A stretch of 64,000 nucleotides of DNA from assembly GCA_035765635.1 (NCBI GenBank), contig DASTWZ010000007.1, positions 248,001-312,000 on the forward strand, written 5' to 3'. Position numbers and translations under genes: made by a program. The DNA is from EW11 sp035765635. Lineage in GTDB: Bacteria; Verrucomicrobiota; Verrucomicrobiia; Opitutales; Opitutaceae. Shown here piece after piece: positions 1 through 7,941 of the stretch. Within the stretch, counting starts at the first letter, position 1, and each line of letters begins with the position of its first letter. The notes under the pieces were generated by a model. It was not told the DNA's origin. It worked only from the letters and a program-made list of their open reading frames with translations, and did not search any database.

Positions 1-1248
1 GCCGTCGGCCAAAGTGGCAGCGCCAACAATCGCGTTCGTCTCGCGGTTGTCGGCACGAACGGCCGCGGCCTCGCTCACATCGATGCGCTCGGAGGCATTC
101 CCAACACGGAGGTCGTCTATGTCTGCGATGTCGAGGATGGCGCTCTCGCGAAGGGAATGGACGCCGCGAAAAAGGCGAATTTCACGGCCGCGAAGGCACT
201 GAAAGATTTCCGAAAAGCACTCGAAGATCCTTCGATTGATGCGATCACCGTCGCCACCCCCGATCACTGGCACGCGCCGATGGCGATCATGGCGCTCGCC
301 GCGGGCAAACACGTTTACCTGGAAAAGCCCTGCAGCCAAAATCCGTACGAAGGCGAACTACTCCTGCAGGCCATCGCCAAGCACAAGAAGCTCGTGCAAA
401 TGGGGAATCAGCGACGCTCGTTCCCCAATATGCACGAAGCGATGAAAGCGATCCACGAGGGCGCGATCGGCAAGGCGTACTACGCGCGCTGCTGGTACGC
501 AAACGATCGGGTGAGCATCGGCCGCGGCAAACAAGTTCCCGTTCCGGCGAATCTCGACTACGATCTCTGGCAAGGCCCCGCGCCGCGCCGGCCCTACATG
601 AGCAATCTCATTCACTACAATTGGCATTGGTTCTGGCACTGGGGCACCGGCGAGGCGTTGAACAACGGCACGCACGAACTCGACGTCTGCCGCTGGGCGC
701 TGAATGTGCGCTATCCGAAGAAAGTCACTTCAACCGGCGGCCGGTATGCCTTCACCGACGATTGGGAAACGCCCGATACGCAGGTCATCGGCTGGGAATA
801 CGACGGCAAAGCCATTTCCTGGGAGGGCCGAAGCTGCAACGGCGCACACGACAACGGCCTCGGTCGCGGCTCGCTGATCTATGGCACGGAAGGCACCGCG
901 CTGCTCGATGGAAACAGTTACACACTCTACGACGCGAAACGGCGTGTCGTGAAAGAGGTGAAGGAAAAAGCCGAAGCTGAAGGAACGAACACCTTGAGCG
1001 CCTCCGGCATTCGCCTCGACCGACTGCACGTCGAAAATTTCATCTCGGCGATCCGCGACGGCGTTCCCCTCAATTCACCGATCGAAGAGGGTTCGGTCAG
1101 CGTGACGACCCTTCACCTCGGCAATATCGCTCAGCGCACGAATTCGACGCTGCACTGCGATCCTCAATCCGGTCACATTCTAAACAACGAAGCCGCCATG
1201 AAACTTTGGCGGCGTGAGTACGAGCCCGGCTGGGAGCCCGCGATTTGA
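1..1248 (+). CDS. Gfo/Idh/MocA family oxidoreductase, 5' truncated by window edge
   Basis: The reading frame is open from base 1, so the start lies upstream of the window. The first visible residues contain a Rossmann-type dinucleotide site (RLAVVGTNGRG) about 12 residues in. The family EKP signature (YLEKPCSQNP) follows roughly 90 residues later, and the rest is the C-terminal alpha/beta domain. These proteins are NAD(P)-dependent dehydrogenases or glycosidases acting on sugars and cyclitols; the substrate cannot be read from sequence. The residues before the Rossmann motif suggest a leader, and many relatives in Verrucomicrobiota are Tat-exported, but the leader is not visible here. Confidence 0.9.
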   Translation, partial: AVGQSGSANNRVRLAVVGTNGRGLAHIDALGGIPNTEVVYVCDVEDGALAKGMDAAKKANFTAAKALKDFRKALEDPSIDAITVATPDHWHAPMAIMALAAGKHVYLEKPCSQNPYEGELLLQAIAKHKKLVQMGNQRRSFPNMHEAMKAIHEGAIGKAYYARCWYANDRVSIGRGKQVPVPANLDYDLWQGPAPRRPYMSNLIHYNWHWFWHWGTGEALNNGTHELDVCRWALNVRYPKKVTSTGGRYAFTDDWETPDTQVIGWEYDGKAISWEGRSCNGAHDNGLGRGSLIYGTEGTALLDGNSYTLYDAKRRVVKEVKEKAEAEGTNTLSASGIRLDRLHVENFISAIRDGVPLNSPIEEGSVSVTTLHLGNIAQRTNSTLHCDPQSGHILNNEAAMKLWRREYEPGWEPAI

Positions 1249-1309
1249 TCAATCCAGGTCCGCGCCAAACTCGGGCGCGGAAACATTGCGGCCAACGTCA
1301 GGCTCGCGA

Positions 1310-1495
1310 TCAGTTTTTCCCCATGCTCGGCGGCCTGGAACGTTTGCCCAGGCCAAACGATTCGACGGCGGCCTTCGCGGTCTCGCGTGAGATCTCGGGG
1401 TTCTCCTTTTCGAGGTGCTTGATCGCGAAAATAAATTTGCCGCTCTTCGCGAGCTCCATCGAAACGGCCATGCCTTTGAGTTTCGAATAATCCAT
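1310..1495 (-). CDS. small hypothetical protein, 61 aa
   Basis: A short open frame starting MDYSKLKGMAVSMELAK has soluble, protein-like composition (alternating Lys/Glu and hydrophobic residues). It ends with TGA within the gap between the oxidoreductase and the yebC-like gene, on the opposite strand to both. A longer in-frame start exists at 1591, but that part is low quality and would overlap yebC. I recognise no family. The composition fits a real small helical protein better than random GC-rich sequence, but coding status is unproven. Confidence 0.42.
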   Translation of the reverse strand: MDYSKLKGMAVSMELAKSGKFIFAIKHLEKENPEISRETAKAAVESFGLGKRSRPPSMGKN

Positions 1496-1589
1496 GCTTG
1501 GAGGTACAACCGGCAGTCCCCGGAACGTCCAGCTTGAAAGGGCCCGCTTCCGAGATTGCGCCGTCATTTGCCATCGGCTAACTGGCGGC

Positions 1590-2321
1590 ATGGGACGTCA
1601 ATGGCTCCACGCAAAACGCGCCGTCGTGAACCTCAAAAAGGGTCAGGCCGTCGGCAAAATCGTCAAAGAAATCACCGTCGCCGCGAAGCTCGGCGGACCG
1701 GACATCGGCGGAAATGCCCGCCTTTTCGCGGCCGTCGAGAAGGCGCGAAAGCAGAGCGTGACGCGCGACGTGATTGAGCGCGCGATCAAGAAAGGCGCCG
1801 GTATCGGCGACGAAAAACTCACTCTCGAGCATATCGTTTTCGAAGGCTATGCGCCGCACAAAGTGCCGGTGATCGTCGAAGTCATGACGGACAATCACCA
1901 ACGCACCGCGCCGGAAATTCGAGTCCTTTTTCGTCGCGGACAACTCGGCGGCGCCGGCAGCAACAAGTTCCTTTTCGACCACGTGGGGCTGGTCGAGGCG
2001 CACACAGCCGAAAAGAATGTGGATCTCGAAGCCGCCGCCATCGAGGCCGGCGCGAACGACTTCGAGCCCCTGACTCACGCGCAAAACGACGACATCCCGG
2101 AAGATCACGCCGGCGCGCGCTTCATCACGGATCGCACCTCCGTTCACGCGGTGACGACCTGGTTGACGAGCCACGGCTGGAGCGTCGTTACGAGCGAAAT
2201 TGGCTACACGGCGAAAACGTTTCCCGAGTTGGACGACGCGCAGCGCGCCGACGTCGGCGAATTCCTCCAAGCCCTCGAAGATCACGACGACGTGCAGCGT
2301 GTCTGGGCCGCCGTGAAGTAA
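1590..2321 (+). CDS. YebC/PmpR family DNA-binding transcriptional regulator
   Basis: This 243-residue protein matches the YebC/PmpR family (usual length about 240-250). It opens MGRQWLHAKRAVVNLKKGQ, the family's basic N-terminus, and continues with the conserved stretch around VTRDVIERAIKKGAG and the GGAGSNKFLFDHVGLV segment. The family includes transcriptional regulators such as PmpR and proteins such as TACO1 that help translation. I chose ATG 1590 over the longer open frame from 1494 because family homology begins there. The gene stands alone and is followed by a strong hairpin terminator. Confidence 0.9.
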   Translation: MGRQWLHAKRAVVNLKKGQAVGKIVKEITVAAKLGGPDIGGNARLFAAVEKARKQSVTRDVIERAIKKGAGIGDEKLTLEHIVFEGYAPHKVPVIVEVMTDNHQRTAPEIRVLFRRGQLGGAGSNKFLFDHVGLVEAHTAEKNVDLEAAAIEAGANDFEPLTHAQNDDIPEDHAGARFITDRTSVHAVTTWLTSHGWSVVTSEIGYTAKTFPELDDAQRADVGEFLQALEDHDDVQRVWAAVK

Positions 2322-2397
2322 GCAAGCAGCGTATCGGCTGCTTGAATACGCCGCGCGGCTCATTTTTGCCGTTAGGTTTTTTCGGATAAAAACAACG

Positions 2398-2432
2398 AGA
2401 GCCGAAGCAATTCGCTTCGGCTCTATTCTTTT
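2398..2432. terminator. bidirectional rho-independent terminator
   Basis: An 11-bp perfect stem (AGAGCCGAAGC with its complement, 2398-2408 and 2414-2424) has a 5-nt loop and is followed by a T-rich tract on the plus strand. It is preceded by A-rich sequence that serves the minus strand. It lies between the convergent yebC-like gene and the glycine-zipper gene and probably ends both transcripts. Confidence 0.85.
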
Positions 2433-2479
2433 CGGTCGAAAGACCGACCGATCAGTCGGTCAACCAATCGATCCATCAA

Positions 2480-2923
2480 TCAATGCCGGCCGTGGTGATC
2501 ATCGCGGCGCGCGTCCCGATGATCCCAATGCGCATCATGCCGGACTATGACCTCGCGACGCGGAGCGACGTAGACGACACGGCGCGGGGCCGGGACATAG
2601 ACGACGCGAGGCGCCGGAGCGCGGTAGACGACCGTCGGCTCGCAAACCGGCGCATAAACCACCGGGGCGGGAGCAACCACGGGAGCACAAACAACCCTGT
2701 TGTCATAGCGGTTGGCATCAATCGCACCACCGATGATCCCGCCGGCGATCGCACCGATCATCGCGCCTTCGGGAGCGTGATGACCGCCCGAGTTGTTACC
2801 GATGATCGCGCCCGCCGCGCCGCCAATGATGGCGCCAGGGACAACGCTCGGGGAAAAGAGGCCGGCGTGAGCCGAACCGACACCAGCCGTCAAAGTAGCG
2901 AGGGCAAACAATAGAGTTTTCAT
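2480..2923 (-). CDS. exported glycine-zipper protein
   Basis: This 147-residue protein starts MKTLLFALATLTAGVGSAHA, a clear signal peptide. Residues about 29-65 form a glycine-zipper segment (IIGGAAGAIIG and AIAGGIIGGAI), typical of small outer-membrane or periplasmic proteins that insert in or line membranes. The C-terminal half is rich in Pro, Val, Tyr and Arg (repeated VVYVPAPRR-like units) and ends in a His/Arg/Asp-rich tail. I chose ATG 2923 rather than an upstream start because the signal peptide begins there. Exact function is unknown. Confidence 0.75.
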   Translation of the reverse strand: MKTLLFALATLTAGVGSAHAGLFSPSVVPGAIIGGAAGAIIGNNSGGHHAPEGAMIGAIAGGIIGGAIDANRYDNRVVCAPVVAPAPVVYAPVCEPTVVYRAPAPRVVYVPAPRRVVYVAPRREVIVRHDAHWDHRDARRDDHHGRH

Positions 2924-3082
2924 ACATTGCCCGAGACGATTGCGCCTGAGCCGCGTTTCACGGTTACGGTTCCAATTGCGCAGGAGCTTTCCACTCGCCG
3001 GTCGGCCCAATAACTGATCGCAAGACGCTGTGCTTCCGAGGCTTATTCGGAAGGCCGCAGGCCCAGCAAGCACCTGCCCAGC

Positions 3083-3964
3083 CTAGTTCCGGCCGGTTTT
3101 GGGCGTCTTCTCGGTCACGACGCGGAGGATGTAGTAGGTCGCGTCTTCCGAACTGGTGTTCTTGATGCCGTGTTCGTCGTTCGAACTGAAAAACGCGATC
3201 GAGCCAGGACCGATCCGCTTGGTTTGCCCCGCCGCGGACACCTCGATCTCCCCCTCCTTCACGATCACGAACTCTTCGTCGGGATGATGGTGCGGCGCGT
3301 GCGGTGCATTTCCGGCATGAAGCGTCGTCGCATGACATTCGAGGTTCGCGCACGTAACCGTTGGCGAATCGAAGAACTCGCGGCGGGCGCCTGTCTTCGT
3401 CGTTTTCACCTCGGCCTTCGACCAATCGAAAACGCTCGAACGCAGCGCGCTGGCCGGAGCGCTTTTCGCGGCCTCCGTTTTCGGAGCTGTCGCAGTCGCA
3501 TCGGTCGTAACGTTGAGGACAAGATAGGTCGCGGGTTGATCACCGACGTTCCTCACGTTGTGAAAATCGTTCGACGCGAAAAAGAACAGCGAACCTGCGC
3601 CGACTTTTGTAGTGCTCCCGTTGATACTGACCTCCAGCACGCCGGTCTTGAGAAAGATCAATTCCTCCTGCGGGTGCTGATGTGGCGGGTGCGAAATCTC
3701 GCCAGGGTTCAGCGTGCTGATGTGGCACTCGAAAATCTTCAACGTTCGCGTTGGACGATCGGCGACATCGCGGCGCTCCCCGACCTGCGTGGGTTTCGCG
3801 GGCAGCGCATTCCAGTCGAAGATCGAAGACGGCAGCGGAGCAAGTTCCATGGCGGAATGAGTCGAGTTGACGTGAGAAGCAGACGTGGCGGCCGCGCCCA
3901 AGGATGCGGTGGGCGTGGCGATGACGGCGGTCAAAACAGCAGTGGCAAGTAATACGCGTTGCAT
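3083..3964 (-). CDS. secreted two-domain cupin protein
   Basis: The 293-residue product has an N-terminal signal peptide (about 24 residues, hydrophobic, Ala-rich) followed by two cupin barrels. Each carries a metal-binding cupin motif: HPPHQHPQEE near residue 92 and HAPHHHPDEE near residue 225, with matching second motifs later in each barrel. The domains look like a tandem duplication of about 120 residues. Bicupins include oxalate decarboxylases and many uncharacterised enzymes or sugar-binding proteins; the substrate cannot be assigned. It sits upstream of the glycine-zipper gene on the same strand with a gap of about 160 bp. Confidence 0.8.
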   Translation of the reverse strand: MQRVLLATAVLTAVIATPTASLGAAATSASHVNSTHSAMELAPLPSSIFDWNALPAKPTQVGERRDVADRPTRTLKIFECHISTLNPGEISHPPHQHPQEELIFLKTGVLEVSINGSTTKVGAGSLFFFASNDFHNVRNVGDQPATYLVLNVTTDATATAPKTEAAKSAPASALRSSVFDWSKAEVKTTKTGARREFFDSPTVTCANLECHATTLHAGNAPHAPHHHPDEEFVIVKEGEIEVSAAGQTKRIGPGSIAFFSSNDEHGIKNTSSEDATYYILRVVTEKTPKTGRN

Positions 3965-4006
3965 GAGGTGTAGGGGTTTTCCGAATACAGCGCCGAGCCG
4001 CTGCGT

Positions 4007-4609
4007 CTAGGGTTGTTCGGCGAGCATTTCGTCGATGAATCGCAAGATCTCCGAACGTCCGGCCTTGGTTTCCGCCGAACTGTTGAACATCGGGGGAAGG
4101 TCGGCGCCCCAGGCTTCGGCGAGCGTTTGGCGAAAGCGCGCGACATTCGACTCGGTCTGGCTGGCGGACTGCTTGTCGACCTTCGTGAAAATAATCGCGA
4201 ACGGCGCCGGAGTTTCCGAAAGCCACTGCAAAAACTGCAGGTCGATTTTCTGAGGCGGCAGCCGGGAATCGATCAGCGCGAAAACGCAGGCGATATTCTC
4301 GCGATTCTCGAGATAATCCGCGACCGCGCGATTGAACTCTGCCCGATCCTTCCGACCGACCTTGGCGAAACCGTAGCCTGGCAAGTCGACCAGGTACCAG
4401 GACCGGTTGATGAGAAAAAAATTCAACAGCTTGGTCTTGCCGGGAGCGTCGGAGGCTTTCGCCAGGCCTTTCTTCTGCGTCAGCATGTTGACCAACGAAG
4501 ATTTGCCGACGTTGGACCGACCGATGAACGCGAACTCGGGCCGAAGCACTTTCGGACACGAACGCAGGTCAGGGGCGCTCACTTCAAACTCAGCCGTGTT
4601 TATATTCAC
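4007..4609 (-). CDS. engB: ribosome biogenesis GTP-binding protein EngB/YsxC
   Basis: This 200-residue GTPase has the TrmE-Era-EngA-EngB motif set: G1 P-loop GRSNVGKS at residues 30-37, G3 DLPGYG at 75-80 and G4 FTKVDK at 141-146. Length matches EngB (about 195-210). EngB is an essential factor for late assembly of the 50S subunit in many bacteria. It lies in a minus-strand group with the upstream glycosyltransferase-like gene (24-bp gap) and the downstream cupin gene. Confidence 0.95.
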   Translation of the reverse strand: MNINTAEFEVSAPDLRSCPKVLRPEFAFIGRSNVGKSSLVNMLTQKKGLAKASDAPGKTKLLNFFLINRSWYLVDLPGYGFAKVGRKDRAEFNRAVADYLENRENIACVFALIDSRLPPQKIDLQFLQWLSETPAPFAIIFTKVDKQSASQTESNVARFRQTLAEAWGADLPPMFNSSAETKAGRSEILRFIDEMLAEQP

Positions 4610-4632
4610 CGTTGGAGCGCGAGAACTGACCT

Positions 4633-5532
4633 TCAGCCCGCCTGGTGTCGACCGCGAATGATTGGCCGGAGCACGCGCCGCACCTCAGCGGAAATCTCTT
4701 CGTATTTTTGCGGAAAAAAGCCGCGGCAGGCCGCGAAGAAAGAACGCGATGCCCAAGCCGGCGCGAGGCGTTTGCCGGACGTGTTGGAAAAATATTCCCG
4801 ACGCAACTTGCCGTTGGAGCGCAGCCGCGAGGCGGTCAGCTGCAGAGCGGGCTGATCGAGCGCCGTCGGAATCTTCGAAGCGACATAGTGCACAAACGTC
4901 TCCGCATGCATGCCGGCCCCGACCTCCGTCAGAAACGTATCCATGATCTGGATGCGGTGACCATAGGCGCGCGCCGCGTGACTCCCGAGCACGGCCATGC
5001 GATCGTTCAGTCCGCCAAACGTCGCCCAAAAAGGCGTGAGGAAAAGATTCGGTCCGTATTTCTGAAATGCGGTCAAAATATCCTGCAGCGGAAGCGAATC
5101 GTGATAAATCATGTCCGGGCGCAGGTAGACGAAGACGGTCTCATCGACGTTGGTTTCGTTTTCCTCCCAGAGCGTGGTGACAGCGTCGAGGGAGACCAAG
5201 GCGCGGCAGGCGTTGCGCACGCTGGTGTAGTGATCGCCCCAGGGATCGCGTGAGCTGAACGCCTTCGACTGATCGAGCTGTTGGTCCGCTTTCGTCTGAT
5301 CGATCATCACGATCTTTTTTGCGCCGAGGAGCTGTTCGCTGCCACGTTCGGGCGCGCACCCGACTTCGCCAGAACGATAGTTCGTAAACGTTTCGCCGGG
5401 ATCCATGAAGGCAGCGTACACCGCGAATTCGATTCCCGCCTCGCGGACCGGCCCGAAGATGCGCTGCTCGATGGACGCGATGGTCTTCGAGAGACTCCGG
5501 TTGAGGCCGAAAAAACAGAAACAACACTTCAT
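4633..5532 (-). CDS. hypothetical protein, possible glycosyltransferase
   Basis: The 299-residue protein starts MKCCFCFFGLNRSLS. It contains FVYLRPDMIYHDS, a WATFGGLNDRMAVLGS block and HAETFVHYV, an arrangement that recalls GT-A-like glycosyltransferases that read a donor and then an acceptor site. I do not recognise a named family. The open frame continues upstream to 5775, but that extension runs through the dispersed repeat at 5651-5848 and has no protein-like character, so ATG 5532 is preferred. It is close upstream of engB on the same strand. Confidence 0.55.
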   Translation of the reverse strand: MKCCFCFFGLNRSLSKTIASIEQRIFGPVREAGIEFAVYAAFMDPGETFTNYRSGEVGCAPERGSEQLLGAKKIVMIDQTKADQQLDQSKAFSSRDPWGDHYTSVRNACRALVSLDAVTTLWEENETNVDETVFVYLRPDMIYHDSLPLQDILTAFQKYGPNLFLTPFWATFGGLNDRMAVLGSHAARAYGHRIQIMDTFLTEVGAGMHAETFVHYVASKIPTALDQPALQLTASRLRSNGKLRREYFSNTSGKRLAPAWASRSFFAACRGFFPQKYEEISAEVRRVLRPIIRGRHQAG

Positions 5533-5650
5533 TCCAGGAGATGATGGCGGAGGCGAACGTACAGAAGCTAGCGCAGATTGCTCTGAAATATTCGTAGTCT
5601 TTTCCTGCACGTAGCACGCCTTCTCCGTGGCGACGGCCCTTTCAGACCGT

Positions 5651-5848
5651 GGCCGCAAAGAGGCACGATAATGACGCAAAGAGAGTTTTCGGCGGCCAAG
5701 AATGGTCGGACATTCTTTGCTCAACGGTAGGCCTGTTTTGGTTTGGAGCTCCAAACCAAAGAACAGCCCATTCAAAATTCAGGGACGCTAAAGTCGTTCA
5801 TATAGAAAAATCCTCTTTGCGCCTTTATCGCGCTTCTTTGTGGCTAAA
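5651..5848. repeat. dispersed palindromic element, family A copy 1
   Basis: The ends are imperfect inverted repeats: GGCCGCAAAGAGGC on the left and CTTCTTTGTGGCTAAAA on the right. Inner CGCAAAGAG arms match CTCTTTGCG. The centre holds a perfect 24-bp palindrome at 5737-5760. It fills most of the 435-bp space between two divergent genes. Related copies lie at 53548-53757 and 60441-60620. Confidence 0.7.
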
Positions 5849-5967
5849 ATGGATTTTTGCGGCCGTGCTTTTGCTTGGCTCCCTGAGGGGCGCTGCCACT
5901 TTGCCTCCACGGCTTCGTCCCGCAAATTCGCAGGTAATCGCGAACACATCTGACCCCAATACAACTC

Positions 5968-6498
5968 ATGAAACTATCCAAACTCGTCCTCGCTTTCGCG
6001 CTGATCGCGCCAACGTGCTGGGCTGACAGCCAGGCTCTCGCGGAAAAATTACTCGATCTCACCGGTACGCAAAAAGCGATGTCGTCCGGCTTCGAACTCG
6101 GTTTCAAACCCGTGCTCAATCAAATGAAAGCGCAGGGCATGCCGGACGAATTGCTCAACCAAATCGCGGATGCGTCCCACCAATTCTTCGCGGAAAATTT
6201 CAAGTGGCAGGATATCAAACCCGACATCGTGAAGATGTACGTGCAAACGTTCTCCGAAGCCGAACTCGGCGATCTCGTGAAATTCTACGAGTCTCCCACA
6301 GGAAAAAAAGCGGCCTCGTCGATGCCATCCTTGATGCAGCAAACTTCGGCTATCGCGATGGGGCGCGTGCAAAACAAGATGCCCGAATTTCAGAAGCACG
6401 TCATGTCTCTGATCAACGACTACCGCGCAAAGCATCCGACGCCGGCACCAGGCGCCGCAGCGCCGGGCGCGCAGGACGCACCGGCCGCGAAGCCCTGA
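5968..6498 (+). CDS. exported DUF2059 domain protein
   Basis: This 176-residue protein has a signal peptide (MKLSKLVLAFALIAPTCWA), then a helical DUF2059-type domain. The diagnostic core is YVQTFSEAELGDLVKFYESP near residues 91-110, followed by GKKAASSMP. A Pro/Ala-rich tail ends the protein. DUF2059 proteins are periplasmic and of unknown function. It is followed after one base by the glycosyltransferase gene, so the two are probably co-transcribed. Confidence 0.85.
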   Translation: MKLSKLVLAFALIAPTCWADSQALAEKLLDLTGTQKAMSSGFELGFKPVLNQMKAQGMPDELLNQIADASHQFFAENFKWQDIKPDIVKMYVQTFSEAELGDLVKFYESPTGKKAASSMPSLMQQTSAIAMGRVQNKMPEFQKHVMSLINDYRAKHPTPAPGAAAPGAQDAPAAKP

Positions 6499-6499
6499 T

Positions 6500-7564
6500 A
6501 TGCTCGATGAGCTTCGCGTGAGTGTCGGGCGGTGGCGCCAGATGATCAAAGAACGGATCATCTGGGGCCGCACAGGCAAGCCCTTGCGGGCCGGCCTGCT
6601 TCTCGACGAGCCGCCCGTACTCTACGTGAAGTTCAACGACGTGGCCTGGCGCTGGCAGATCGTCGAGCTCGGCAGAAAACTCCAAGGCCCAGGCCTGCTG
6701 CTCGTCGGTTTTCTTTGGCTCCAAAACGAGCGCACCGTGAAATGGATGCGCGAGGTGAAAACCCTCTGCGCGAAACATCTTCCGGGCTGGGAAATCGTCA
6801 TCCTGTGCAATTCGGAACCGGAGGTTTCGCTCTACGCCAACAGCGATCTGCGCGCGGAGTTGTTTAACCAGAATTCGTTGCTCGATGAAACGATCTACAA
6901 AATCGATCCGAGCGTTCCGAAGGAATTCGATGCGATCTACGACGGGCAACTGATCCGTTTCAAACGTCATCATCTCGCCTACGACGTGCGATCCCTCGCG
7001 CTCATTTCCTACAAATACGACATGAACTACGATCCGAGTTACGGTCGAAAGGTTGTCTCGGATTTGAGTCACGCGACCTGGATCAACAATCCTCTCGATC
7101 CGAACTACAGGAAATTGACGGACGCGGAAGTGGCGCATCAGTACAATCGCGCTCGGGTGGGACTTTGCTTGAGCGCGGAAGAGGGGTCGATGTACGCGAG
7201 CACGCAGTATCTCTTGTGCGGCTTGCCGCTGGTCACGACAAAATCTCGCGGAGGGCGCGACGGGATGTTCAACGAAATCGATTGTATCTACGTTCTGGAT
7301 ACGGCGTCAGCCGTCGCGGCTGCGGTAAAAGAGGCGATCTCGCGCCAGCTTGATCCCGCCGACGTCCGCCGCCGCGTGCTCGAAAAAATGGAGCAGCATC
7401 GCGCGAGGTTGATCACGATCGTACAGGACTATCTTCGCCGCCGCGGCAGCGAAAAAAATTTCGCCGAGATTTTCTCCCGACATTTCACTAACAAACTCCT
7501 TGCCGTGAAACCGATGGAGGAACTGAAGATGTTTCCCGCGAAGAATGCGGCGTTCACCCTATGA
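6500..7564 (+). CDS. GT1/GT4-like glycosyltransferase
   Basis: The 354-residue protein has a C-terminal half typical of GT-B glycosyltransferases: NRARVGLCLSAEEGSMYAS, then YLLCGLPLVTTKSRGGRDGMF, where the Glu and Gly-rich segment normally contact the nucleotide-sugar. The N-terminal half has the weaker alpha/beta pattern of an acceptor domain. The start codon lies one base after the stop of the DUF2059 gene. Donor and acceptor are unknown; a cell-envelope role is likely. Confidence 0.75.
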   Translation: MLDELRVSVGRWRQMIKERIIWGRTGKPLRAGLLLDEPPVLYVKFNDVAWRWQIVELGRKLQGPGLLLVGFLWLQNERTVKWMREVKTLCAKHLPGWEIVILCNSEPEVSLYANSDLRAELFNQNSLLDETIYKIDPSVPKEFDAIYDGQLIRFKRHHLAYDVRSLALISYKYDMNYDPSYGRKVVSDLSHATWINNPLDPNYRKLTDAEVAHQYNRARVGLCLSAEEGSMYASTQYLLCGLPLVTTKSRGGRDGMFNEIDCIYVLDTASAVAAAVKEAISRQLDPADVRRRVLEKMEQHRARLITIVQDYLRRRGSEKNFAEIFSRHFTNKLLAVKPMEELKMFPAKNAAFTL

Positions 7565-7595
7565 AGCCGGCCAGGTCGTGAGTCGTTAATGGGAT

Positions 7596-7832
7596 ATGTT
7601 AGCTTCTTCTTCGGTCGGCTCCGCTCGCAGTAATCTCTTTGACCTCGCGGCCTCAGGGATGAACCGCGCGTTTTCGAAGGCGAATGCGGCCGGCGCACAA
7701 ATCGCGAATGGCGACATCGAGCCGCAACCTTTCGTCGATTTGATCGAGGCGAAAGCGAGTCTGAAGGCCAACGCCGCCGTCATGCGTACTGCCGACGAAA
7801 TGCTCGGCACGCTGCTGGACGAAAAAGCCTGA
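7596..7832 (+). CDS. small protein resembling the C-terminus of flagellar rod/hook proteins
   Basis: Only 78 residues long. The C-terminal half (FVDLIEAKASLKANAAVMRTADEMLGTLL) closely resembles the FlgB/FlgC/FlgE-type C-terminal helix, in which VxxIxAxxxYxAN is followed by TADEML. The N-terminal half has no recognisable rod domain. ATG 7596 is preceded by GGGAT. No other flagellar gene is near, so it is either a relic or a small protein of its own; similar short orphans may occur in related genomes. Confidence 0.6.
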   Translation: MLASSSVGSARSNLFDLAASGMNRAFSKANAAGAQIANGDIEPQPFVDLIEAKASLKANAAVMRTADEMLGTLLDEKA

Positions 7833-7941
7833 AGGACGCGCTTGAAGCGCGCCCCATTTGAGGCGGCCTCGGCCGCGCTCAATAGTATGACCTGCCTCGC
7901 TTTCGCGTCGCGCGCAGCCACGCCCAACGGTCGGACAAACC

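Noticed and set aside
5533..5775. N-terminal extension of the gene at 4633-5532
   Set aside because: The extension runs through the family A repeat and has no protein-like character.
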